From NCBI GenBank assembly GCA_021785795.1, contig JAJYEK010000221.1:1-5440 (forward strand): DNA of 5,440 nucleotides, read 5' to 3'. This stretch comes from Pseudomonadota bacterium (lineage in GTDB: Bacteria > Pseudomonadota > Gammaproteobacteria > Acidiferrobacterales > UBA6901). The notes beneath the pieces were generated by a model. That model searched no databases. It was not told the DNA's origin and worked only from the letters and a program-made list of their open reading frames with translations. The position numbers were made by a program, and so were the translations under genes. Below are positions 1 through 5,402 of this stretch, piece by piece. Each line of letters starts with the position of its first letter. The stretch's first letter is position 1.

Positions 1-242
1 GCGCCAAGCTCGATCTGGTTTCGGCCTGGCAGGAGGCGGGCGTATTCTCGGCACGGGAGCGAACCGCATTGGCGTGGACCGAGGCACTGACGTCCATGAC
101 CGTGCAGAGCGGCTCCGAGGCGCCTTATGTCGGACTGCAGGCACAGTTCTCCGAGACAGGGATCATCTTTCTGGCAGCTGCGGTGAGCGCGATCAATTCC
201 GGGAATCGGATCGCCGGTGCGCCGCGTTTCGACCCACCCATA
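1..242 (+). pseudogene. Carboxymuconolactone decarboxylase/AhpD-like protein, C-terminal part, stop codon lost
   Basis: The frame that begins at base 3 reads AKLDLVSAWQEAGVFSARER, then LAWTEALT, and later LAAAVSAINSGNRIAG. This is the usual C-terminal helical part of CMD/AhpD-like proteins, where the RERTALAWTEALT helix and the AINxxNR segment are typical. The N-terminal part, including any CxxC active-site motif of the family, lies off the left edge and cannot be checked. Family resemblance fades after the FDPP at about 230-241, yet the frame stays open to 623 through the neighbouring acetyltransferase remnant, so the native stop has been lost by a small indel or deletion. Members are alkylhydroperoxidase-like or decarboxylase-like oligomers of the cytoplasm; the substrate here is unknown. 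The family call is fairly firm. The pseudogene status is inferred from the missing stop and from the decay next door. Confidence 0.6.
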
Positions 243-292
243 CAGTCGGGGCGATTCTCACCTGGAGTTTTACGACGGGAGCGTCGACAAGT

Positions 293-711
293 ACGTTGCA
301 ATACGTCGATGACGAGGTCAGCGTTCGCCACTGCTACGCTGACGGCGCAGTTACGCCCACACATTTGGCCTCCGAAAGTGAGTTCGTCGCCCGCTGGCAC
401 CGCCAACCCATTGCTGGCGCTGTTTGAGGGTCCGCAAGTGATCGCTCTGGCTGGTTTTCGGATGCAGGAGAACCTGGTGCATGGTCGCCACCTCTATGTA
501 GGCGATCTGGTGACCGATGAGACCTTGCGCGGTCTCGGCCATGGTGGCACCTTATGTCCCGACTCTGGCAAGAGGCGCGGGAGCGCGGCTGCAGCACGTT
601 CATTTTGGATACACGCTGTCTAATTATCTACGGCACCGTTTCCATTTTCGAAATCGATTTCTTGCCACTGCCTTGCGCTTCAACATCGCGATTGCACATG
701 GGTATCTATGA
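293..711 (+). pseudogene. GNAT-family N-acetyltransferase, broken by several frameshifts
   Basis: The blocks of one acetyltransferase appear in the right order but in changing frames. VSVRHCY (317-337) is in frame 2, TLTAQLRPH (336-362) in frame 3 and LASESEFVARWHRQ (365-406) in frame 2. LLALFEGPQVIALAGFR, then HLYVGDLVTDETLRGLGHG (411-545), are in frame 3. MSRLWQEARERGCSTFILD (554-610) is in frame 2 and LSNYLRHRFHFRNRF (616-660) in frame 1, ending at TGA 709-711. The acetyl-CoA-binding signature RGLGHG, which fits the (Q/R)xxGx(G/A) pattern, is still readable at 528-545, and the FYxxxGF-like end is visible as RFHFRNRF. At least four frame changes in about 400 bases rule out a working enzyme. 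The start is uncertain: 293-295 is ACG where an ATG might once have stood, and another candidate is ATG 309. GNAT enzymes acetylate amines with acetyl-CoA; the substrate cannot be told. The junctions are not homopolymers, which argues against simple read errors. Confidence 0.8.
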
Positions 712-847
712 AGACGTTTTGCACACTGTTGCCAACCATCATGGCGAAGTGTCAAAACGAAAATATTGCTGCACGGGCAGCCGAGGCATAACAAGCCCTC
801 GGAGCAGATCCGGAGAAGCGCACTGTTTCCTCTATTTGTCGTATCTT

Positions 848-862
848 CGCCGTTCAACGGCG
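848..862. repeat. 15-base near-perfect palindrome
   Basis: CGCCGTT and AACGGCG face each other around a single C, giving seven paired bases. It lies in gene-free DNA downstream of the broken acetyltransferase. It resembles a dimeric repressor site, but no adjacent start codon or promoter supports that role. With no T-run after it, it is not a convincing terminator. Confidence 0.4.
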
Positions 863-1072
863 GCATTCTACTGAATGATTGCTTTCTGAGAGGCACTGGC
901 ACCCAAGGTAGCTACCGCGACTAACCGGAAATCGGACAAAACAGTCATGGCGCGGCGCGGTAACACACTTGGTTGCGGGAAGCCTGATTTTTAGTGGGCG
1001 AATTGGCACTATCACGGCAAAGCGACCAATGAAATCAGGAAGCGTTCATTTGAGTCTTGTTGCCTCAGAGAC

Positions 1073-1095
1073 TCCGACATTTATAGGATGTCGGA
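1073..1095. repeat. 8-bp inverted repeat with 7-base spacer
   Basis: TCCGACAT at 1073-1080 is matched exactly by ATGTCGGA at 1088-1095 around an AT-rich TTATAGG spacer. The geometry of two 8-bp arms with centres about 15 bases apart suits a dimeric DNA-binding protein. No downstream gene is present to be regulated. Confidence 0.4.
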
Positions 1096-1119
1096 AGACC
1101 ACAGCGGACAAGAAAGTCA

Positions 1120-1167
1120 TTAATCTGATCATGGATTACGGTCTGACAGATTAACGTAAACAATCTG
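1120..1167. repeat. Three alternating copies of AATCTG/CAGATT
   Basis: TTAATCTG at 1120-1127 is inverted exactly as CAGATTAA at 1147-1154, and a further AATCTG follows at 1162-1167, making two nested inverted pairs that share the middle arm. Alternating pairing of this kind could form either of two hairpins. No function can be assigned, because no open reading frame follows. Confidence 0.35.
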
Positions 1168-1392
1168 CTTTGGCCGCGGAACACTTTTCACGATCGCCAC
1201 TCTGGCTGACTGCCACTGATCGATTCTAGACGAATCGCCAAACCCCGCTGTTACGCCAACTGGGCCCAGCGGAGATGGCGACAGAGAGACAATGAAATCC
1301 GCATAGTACCGTTGATAATTAATGATGCAGATCGACGGGAATTATCGCGTAAGAGACTTAGCCTGATGATTTTTATGGCGGGTTAGCCGCCT

Positions 1393-2358
1393 TCATAGCT
1401 GTTTGGTCTGCTTGTTACTCGCGCTCTGCACCAACGCCTGATTCGGGAATACTCGACGCGCCGCCCATTGGGCAAACTCGACACGTGTACAACTGTTAGT
1501 CCTGTGCAGCCCTCGCCCCTCGACAATCCGGTAGGTCACCATGTGCTTTTCGGGATCCGGAGAAATAGATTCACCGATAATTTTCCGGACGGACCAATCG
1601 GTACCATGTTTGCCATTTGTGTAATAGTGATTCAGACGCACCTGCCCCGGCGTGACATGTTGTTTTTCGGCATGTTCCAGAGTTAGCGCAAAAAGGCGTT
1701 GCAGGTCCTCGGTCGCGATATCCACTATCAAGTCCATGTCCCCGAGCGCCTGCTCGATATTGTGCTTGTCCAATAGCCGCGCCGCACGACTGCGTCCGGT
1801 TCCGGGCATATCCGTAAAGCGCATCATACTAGCTGGATACCGACGCCACGGAAATACACCGTTGAAAAATATGGCAACGGCCAGCATGACCGTCACGTTA
1901 AGAAGCGTTGGCATAAGGACGTAGTCGTAACCCAAGGCGTGAATCGCAGGTCCGCCGATGACCGCAGCCAACGCTGTAGCGCCACCCGGGGGATGAATGC
2001 AACTCAGCAGGTGCATCGCGCCAATCGCTAAACCCACTGCGAGACCGGCAGCCAGAAATGGCGCAGGCACGAGCTGGTAACAGGCGACACCCACAATGGC
2101 CGACACCAGATGGCCGCCGAGCACCGACCACGGCTGGGACAGACGGCCATGTGGCACAGCAAACATAAGCACTGCCGAGGCGCCCATTGACGGTATGATC
2201 AAGACCGCCCCGGTCTTGCCCAGGACCTTATACGCTATGGAAACTACAAGGACGATACTCAGAACGCCGCCCAGCGTTGAAACAAGTTTTTCGGCTCCGC
2301 TAACTGTTTCGCGCTCGATGCCGAGGAAATGCTGTAACCGTGTGCGCAAAGTATGCAT
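1393..2358 (-). CDS. HPP-family integral membrane protein with C-terminal soluble domain
   Basis: A 321-residue protein. The name-giving HPP motif lies at residues 122-124 within SCIHPPGGATAL. Around it are the other conserved blocks of the family: PSMGASAVLMFAVP (56-69), QPWSVLGGHLVSAIVG (75-90) and, near the end of the membrane part, WRRYP (171-175). Hydrophobic spans at about 27-45, 49-68, 78-98, 101-119, 125-140 and 147-167 place it in the inner membrane. Residues 180-321 form a soluble domain with a helical part (IEQALGDMDLIVDIATEDLQRLFALTLEHA) and a later strand-rich part ending near EFAQWAARRVFP. It shows no obvious CBS repeat. HPP proteins have been linked to nitrite transport in cyanobacteria and chloroplasts; the substrate here is unknown. 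The frame stays open to a TTG at 2586, but family homology starts after the ATG at 2358, and a TATAAT box at 2416-2421 lies inside the longer version, so ATG 2358 was chosen. Its RBS is weak (AAGAG, two bases from the ATG). Confidence 0.88.
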   Translation of the reverse strand: MHTLRTRLQHFLGIERETVSGAEKLVSTLGGVLSIVLVVSIAYKVLGKTGAVLIIPSMGASAVLMFAVPHGRLSQPWSVLGGHLVSAIVGVACYQLVPAPFLAAGLAVGLAIGAMHLLSCIHPPGGATALAAVIGGPAIHALGYDYVLMPTLLNVTVMLAVAIFFNGVFPWRRYPASMMRFTDMPGTGRSRAARLLDKHNIEQALGDMDLIVDIATEDLQRLFALTLEHAEKQHVTPGQVRLNHYYTNGKHGTDWSVRKIIGESISPDPEKHMVTYRIVEGRGLHRTNSCTRVEFAQWAARRVFPNQALVQSASNKQTKQL

Positions 2359-2387
2359 AACTCTTGTTGGATCTTCAGTGATTATCG

Positions 2388-2402
2388 CCGGCCCGCGGCC
2401 GG
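2388..2402 (-). promoter_or_regulatory. GC-rich hairpin in the HPP leader
   Basis: CCGGCC and GGCCGG pair around a three-base loop, six G-C pairs in all. The hairpin starts within about 10 bases of the predicted transcription start and ends 29 bases before the ATG. It could stabilise the 5' end of the mRNA or slow translation. No T-run follows, so it is not an attenuator-type terminator by itself. Confidence 0.4.
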
Positions 2403-2415
2403 TGTTCGGGGCTGG

Positions 2416-2421
2416 ATTATA
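2416..2421 (-). promoter_or_regulatory. Consensus -10 box upstream of the HPP gene
   Basis: On the minus strand the sequence is a perfect TATAAT, preceded by GTG. At 16-19 bases upstream there is only a weak -35 candidate (TGTATG-like). A transcript would begin near 2409 and carry a leader of about 50 bases before the ATG at 2358. The box excludes the longer TTG-start version of the protein if it is used. Confidence 0.5.
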
Positions 2422-3208
2422 CACAGCGTTAGCTGGTCGCATACAGCCCGCCAGATAGCCGGGATGCCGATAAATGGAATGTGGGCGCAACCGCTCGGAA
2501 TGTGCGTGGAAACGGGGTTCACACTTTCGGACAGATGCTTGCGGGTAATCCAACAACATCGCGCAGAGATCGATTAGTACTACCAAAACAAGGATCCATA
2601 TTTAGAATGTTAACCGGCGCTGCCAGCCACACAGGCCGGGGCCGAACAGTGCTAAATTGCTGAATTTCGGCCTGCCTCGGCCCATGACTTCTATCTTCAA
2701 TGACCCAGCAAGAGGCTTCTGACGTTTTTACCGATGAGATCCTATTTGCGAGCAGGCCAGGTCAGTTGCAATGCAAACGTCGGAGCGGTTTTCTACCGAC
2801 GCAACCGCCTCAACCGCACGGGCAGCGGCAATTTCCCTGGGGCCACTGACAGTTCTGCTATGCGCCGGTCAGATTCGAGCCTTCGCGCGAGCTCGGTGAT
2901 GTCGCGCATCTGCGTGGGTCTGGTCTCGATTGCCCCCTCACCCTATACGCGCCGGCGGAAATTAAACCGGCGACAACCGCTGTTTAGAAGTAATGGCCGC
3001 CCCGGCGCCGCTGGCAGCCTGCCTCGGTCGATCGTTCACTCGACGATCCTTCGGCTGGGGCGGCTACAAGACCTATTCATTGACGTTGCGCACGCGCATT
3101 GCGGGAACCCCTAAATTTCCAGAACCGCACGCTGGTCGCGGTAGCCAGTAACAATACGGGTTTTTCTGCCGCGATCTCTGCTCTGGTGTTTCTGGTGCCG
3201 GTCAATGT
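2422..3208. other. Long region without a convincing gene
   Basis: Between the HPP promoter and the end of the small minus-strand gene there is no frame with a good RBS and a protein-like translation. The plus-strand frame at 2734-3114 is rich in Arg, Ser and Asn with no family features and is judged spurious. A 38-codon minus-strand frame (2793-2909, beginning MRDITELARRLESDRRIAEL) has a natural-looking helical composition but no RBS, and may be a remnant of a lost gene. Inverted repeats are present: GGCCGAA/TTCGGCC at 2640-2646 and 2666-2672, and CGCCGG/CCGGCG at 2950-2955 and 2967-2972. None is followed by a T-run. The stretch may be decayed coding DNA. Confidence 0.45.
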
Positions 3209-3496
3209 TTACTTCTTTTTCTTTTTTGCAGGGCTTTTGGATCGCGGCGTTCCACTCCCTCCCAGTTGGCCCATGAAACCGGAGAGCGCCAACGTGGCTC
3301 GGAGCTGGTCAACGGCCTCAAACACCAGGCGGGCCTCCATTGCGTTGGAAGCAAGCGCTTCTAGATCGCGCCAAGTCAGCGACCAAAGCACGGTGGCAAA
3401 TGCTTCGGCCTGCGCACGAGACAATGGCACTTCGATCTGTGCGATGCCGTCCCTCGCCGCGCCACCCGCCCGTTCTTGATTCTGCGAAACCACCAT
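3209..3496 (-). CDS. Small helical protein with lysine tail (DUF7706-like)
   Basis: A 95-residue cytoplasmic protein of unknown function. The start ATG is preceded by GGAGG (3503-3507) at six bases, a strong ribosome site, and this is the main reason to call it real against the overlapping plus-strand frame. Residues 19-74 form the core: IEVPLSRAQAEAFATVLWSL, then a WRDLEALA helix, then a helix with FEAVDQLRATLALSGF. This pattern (hydrophobic strand, SRAQAEA helix, W-containing loop, acidic helix, final LRxxLAxxGF) resembles short proteobacterial proteins I know as DUF7706. That match is from memory and not firm. The tail is Gly/Ser/Pro-rich and ends in KSPAKKKKK, which may bind nucleic acid. 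It has no signal peptide or membrane segment. It lies about 200 bases beyond the terminator of the neighbouring operon, so it is probably transcribed separately. No clear promoter was found. Confidence 0.72.
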   Translation of the reverse strand: MVVSQNQERAGGAARDGIAQIEVPLSRAQAEAFATVLWSLTWRDLEALASNAMEARLVFEAVDQLRATLALSGFMGQLGGSGTPRSKSPAKKKKK

Positions 3497-3502
3497 GAAA
3501 AA

Positions 3503-3507
3503 CCTCC
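3503..3507 (-). promoter_or_regulatory. Ribosome binding site of the small DUF7706-like gene
   Basis: On the minus strand GGAGG stands six bases before the ATG at 3496. It fixes the start of the 95-residue protein and is the best evidence that this frame, not the plus-strand one across it, is translated. Confidence 0.7.
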
Positions 3508-3697
3508 GCGCCCAGCCTACGCAAATTGCAGGCCAAGCTTATGTGTCCAGGCGAATCTCCCATTGCTCGGAGTACCTGAGCCGTTCAGGCAGGGAATGAC
3601 ATCGCTGAGCATTGTCGTAGTTATGCTTAGACTGCAAATGAGCTCAAGCGCGATCATCCGCCGCACATCCTGTTTTCGAGATATCGCACCGAAACGA

Positions 3698-3728
3698 GGC
3701 GGGGATCAACGTGACGATGATCCCCGCC
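3698..3728 (-). terminator. Rho-independent-like terminator after the ModA-like gene
   Basis: GGCGGGGATCA and TGATCCCCGCC form a perfect 11-bp stem with a nine-base loop. It begins 18 bases after the stop codon at 3747. Reading leftwards on the minus strand it is followed by TCGTTTCGGT, a modest T-rich tail. Stem strength and position make it the likely end of the DsrE/ModA-like transcript. On the plus strand the flank is CGGGATTCC, so it works poorly in that direction. Confidence 0.78.
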
Positions 3729-3746
3729 CGGGATTCCTGCCCATAA

Positions 3747-4589
3747 CTATTTTGCTGGCACAAACCCCCACTGTTTCAGGATTGACTGCCCTTCGCGAGA
3801 CAGCACCAGGCGTTGAAATGCCTGATCTAGGCTGCGCCTTTCGGGGCTCACAAAATGGAACGGTGATTTGTTCAATACCGAGATAGTAAATGGCACACGC
3901 ATGTTGTAGGGTCTTGGGATCGTCACCGCGTTGACGCAGCCTGCCTGCCTTTTTAGAGCTGCGACCTGGGACGAGTAGACTATGCCCAAATCAGCTTTCT
4001 GCTGGGCAAGCAAGGGAAAGATCTGGGCGGGACTCAGAACCTTGCGAGCACGTCCTAGCGCCGGTAACGCTTCCGGGTCCTTCCGATTAATCATATCGAA
4101 CATTTTCGTCGTGTAATCTCCCGCAGGACTCAAAGTCGGTCTGGCTACCGCAAGGCTGATATTTTTATTTGTCATCAAACTGATGACGTTTGATTCCGTA
4201 AGACCCTCTTTCGGTCCGTCTTGTACCGGATTGTAACAAGGGGTGGCTGCTGACAGAGAATCGTACGCGATGGTGCGCGGGAGCCCGATGCTGGCCTTAT
4301 CTGTCAGTTTATCCTGATATTTGTTGCCCGCGGAAATGTAGATGTCAGGAGGAACCCCTTGCACAATGGCTATATAGAAGACGCCAGAAGCGGAAAACTC
4401 GTAATGCAACTTTGCATTGGGGTGTTCTTTCTCGAATATATAACCGATCTGACGCACCGGCTTTTCGGTCGCGTCTGAAGCAAATACCCGTATGGTAGTG
4501 TGCGTCTGGGCTTCCGCCCTCGCCATGGCCGACAAAGTCATGGCACCACACGCTAGCAGTATTGAGATAATGGTCGAAAATCGGTTCAT
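3747..4589 (-). CDS. ModA-like periplasmic substrate-binding protein
   Basis: A 280-residue exported protein of the type II periplasmic binding fold. Residues 1-27 are a Sec signal peptide with a likely cleavage after AEA (25-27). The mature part opens with TIRVFASDATEKPVRQIGYI and FEKEHPNAKLHYEFSASG, as in ModA (VFAAASL...F...SSS). It goes on to GVPPDIYISAG (78-88), SPAGDYTTKM (154-163) and LGIVYSSQVA (201-210), and ends EGQSILKQWGFVPAK, the usual ModA-like close. Tyr205 matches the anion-contacting Tyr of ModA, but the first serine of the ModA pocket appears to be replaced (FASDAT for FAAASL), so the ligand may not be molybdate. Cys118 and Cys218 could form a disulfide. ATG 4589 was chosen over 4607 because GGGAGAA lies eight bases before it and the signal peptide starts there. 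It follows the DsrE-like gene by 111 bases and precedes a strong terminator. No ABC partner gene is in view. Confidence 0.87.
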   Translation of the reverse strand: MNRFSTIISILLACGAMTLSAMARAEAQTHTTIRVFASDATEKPVRQIGYIFEKEHPNAKLHYEFSASGVFYIAIVQGVPPDIYISAGNKYQDKLTDKASIGLPRTIAYDSLSAATPCYNPVQDGPKEGLTESNVISLMTNKNISLAVARPTLSPAGDYTTKMFDMINRKDPEALPALGRARKVLSPAQIFPLLAQQKADLGIVYSSQVAALKRQAGCVNAVTIPRPYNMRVPFTISVLNKSPFHFVSPERRSLDQAFQRLVLSREGQSILKQWGFVPAK

Positions 4590-4595
4590 TTTTAA

Positions 4596-4602
4596 TTCTC
4601 CC
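4596..4602 (-). promoter_or_regulatory. Ribosome binding site that sets the ModA-like start
   Basis: GGGAGAA on the minus strand, with the GGAG core about eight bases before ATG 4589. The upstream in-frame ATG at 4607 lies on the other side of this site and would add six residues in front of a typical signal peptide, so it is rejected as the start. Confidence 0.65.
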
Positions 4603-4700
4603 GCCATAAGGTTTGATTGCTACCCCGCCCAACGGCATGGCTGTGATCGCTCAGTCTATCTATAGCTTTGGGGCTACTGATTTCTTACCTCAAACTGAGA

Positions 4701-5201
4701 TCATGACCAGACGTAGTAGGAATATCCCTGGGCCTGTTTCTTCAGCAAATACACCACTCCGCTTGGGTACGCGACCCCGACAAACGGGAACAGCTGATTT
4801 CTTTTTACGTGAAAAGCCACTAGAGCTGCATTGCATGCGACAAAGCGGACGCCGAGTTCATGCAATCTTTCAAGACGCTTATAATCGCCTGCGTTGAACT
4901 GGCTCATGAAATAATGGATCGCCGGTCCTGGCGCCACCATGATGGCTTTCACATGCACGTTATGGCCCATCATGCTGACCAGGTTATGCGTAACCACTAA
5001 TGCGACAGCGGGCCACAGCTTCGGATTTGCCGGAACCTCAAATACCACCTTGAACGTGTGGTGCTGGTAATAGGCCGTTGAGTGCCCGTCTAGCGCGCGA
5101 CTGCCGCCGTTGCCTTGCGCAAATGCCGAAACAGGCACACACGCGAGCGCAAAAAGCAGAACACGAAGGACCCTTTGTACCTTTGTCATTTCTTTGATCA
5201 T
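4701..5201 (-). CDS. Secreted DsrE-family protein
   Basis: A 166-residue protein. Residues 1-28 form a signal peptide (basic start, hydrophobic VLRVLLFALACVPVSAFA, cleavage after AFA), so it acts in the periplasm. The mature part has the DsrE/DsrF-like (COG1416-type) layout: FKVVFEVPANPKLWPAVALV (50-69), a helix with NLVSMMG, then NVHVKAIMVAPGPAIHYF (81-98), then LHELGVRFVACNAAL (113-127) with the single conserved Cys123. It ends with LFPFVGVAYPSGVVYLLKKQ, where the PSGVVxLxxxQxxGxxY close is typical. In cytoplasmic relatives the matching cysteine carries sulfur in sulfur-transfer reactions; a similar role here is inferred. ATG 5201 was chosen because GGAGGA lies six bases upstream; the frame continues to 5255 without family sequence. 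It is the first gene of a probable two-gene unit with the ModA-like protein and lies behind a TetR-type operator. Confidence 0.87.
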   Translation of the reverse strand: MIKEMTKVQRVLRVLLFALACVPVSAFAQGNGGSRALDGHSTAYYQHHTFKVVFEVPANPKLWPAVALVVTHNLVSMMGHNVHVKAIMVAPGPAIHYFMSQFNAGDYKRLERLHELGVRFVACNAALVAFHVKRNQLFPFVGVAYPSGVVYLLKKQAQGYSYYVWS

Positions 5202-5207
5202 CACCGT

Positions 5208-5213
5208 TCCTCC
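5208..5213 (-). promoter_or_regulatory. Ribosome binding site of the DsrE-like gene
   Basis: GGAGGA on the minus strand, six bases before ATG 5201. A GTG directly precedes the ATG, but the spacing and the signal peptide favour the ATG. The site separates the true start from the longer frame that begins at 5255. Confidence 0.7.
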
Positions 5214-5344
5214 AGGTACGGGGCCACCGACACAGGCAACTCTCTGGGCAGGCAACCCACTCAGTACCTATTCATGGGTTTAGAAATACCGGTTCCATTC
5301 CAATGTGTTACATGTGAATGTGTGTTCTGTAACGAACATTCTAA

Positions 5345-5358
5345 AACGAACGTTCGTT
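5345..5358. promoter_or_regulatory. Perfect 14-bp palindrome, probable TetR-type operator
   Basis: AACGAAC meets GTTCGTT with no spacer. Another AACGAAC half-site lies exactly 14 bases away at 5331-5337 in the same orientation. Sequence of the kind AACGAACGTTCGTT is typical of operators of TetR-family repressors, such as those controlling efflux and stress genes. Reading the minus strand, it sits just downstream of the likely -10 region, where a bound dimer would block transcription of the DsrE/ModA-like unit. No regulator gene is in the window; it may lie beyond the right edge. Confidence 0.65.
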
Positions 5359-5361
5359 CTA

Positions 5362-5396
5362 GTTATAAACCTAGAGAAATAGGCTCTCGTTGTCAA
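5362..5396 (-). promoter_or_regulatory. Promoter of the DsrE/ModA-like unit
   Basis: A perfect TTGACA lies at 5391-5396 on the minus strand. At the standard 17-base spacing stands TAGGTT (5368-5373), a poor -10. The better box TATAAC (5362-5367) is at 23 bases, too far for a normal sigma-70 promoter. The non-optimal spacing could suit activation or tight repression. The transcript would start near 5355-5360, inside the palindrome, leaving a leader of about 150 bases before the ATG. Confidence 0.5.
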
Positions 5397-5402
5397 GAGA
5401 GA

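Larger units (their letters stand above)
712..1392. other. Gene-free stretch with several short inverted repeats
   Basis: No reading frame here has a credible start, RBS or recognisable protein. The longest local frame (969-1154, 61 codons) has a low-complexity, unfamiliar translation. What can be seen are short symmetric elements. CGCCGTT-C-AACGGCG lies at 848-862 and TCCGACAT/ATGTCGGA at 1073-1080 and 1088-1095. TTAATCTG/CAGATTAA lies at 1120-1127 and 1147-1154, with a third AATCTG copy at 1162-1167. CGATTC/GAATCG lies at 1221-1226 and 1232-1237, CTGGGCCCAG at 1260-1269, and GATAATT/AATTATC at 1314-1320 and 1340-1346. It sits between a decayed gene cluster and the end of the HPP gene, so it may be old eroded coding DNA. 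No insertion-sequence ends, tRNA or CRISPR pattern were seen. Confidence 0.5.

Noticed and set aside
969..1154. Plus-strand frame of 61 codons in the left gap
   Set aside because: GTG/TTG-type start without a ribosome site, no recognisable motif, and interrupted by inverted repeats.
1377..1391. GGCGG/CCGCC hairpin right after the HPP stop codon as a terminator
   Set aside because: Only five pairs, and on the minus strand it is followed by ATAAAAATC, not a T-run, so it does not fit an intrinsic terminator.
2734..3114. Plus-strand frame of 126 codons
   Set aside because: No RBS, Arg/Ser/Asn-rich translation without any family pattern; probably a chance open frame in GC-rich DNA.
3099..3479. 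Plus-strand frame of 126 codons across the small minus-strand gene
   Set aside because: It has no RBS and a biased translation (FFFFF run, many Ser/Ala/Arg). The opposite strand has a perfect GGAGG and a balanced helical protein.
4587..4607. Lipobox (LLAC) in the signal peptide of the ModA-like protein
   Set aside because: Cys14 comes too early and the -2 residue is Leu; the AEA signal peptidase I site after residue 27 fits better.
4640..4700. Imperfect hairpin between the DsrE-like and ModA-like genes as a terminator
   Set aside because: The stem (TCAGTAGC with an interrupted partner) is bulged and followed by GCGATCACAG, with no T-run, so the two genes are better read as one unit.
5307..5333. 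GTTACA/TGTAAC inverted repeat in the DsrE leader as a riboswitch element
   Set aside because: Only six pairs with a 15-base spacer and no recognisable conserved aptamer sequence; likely chance next to the operator.
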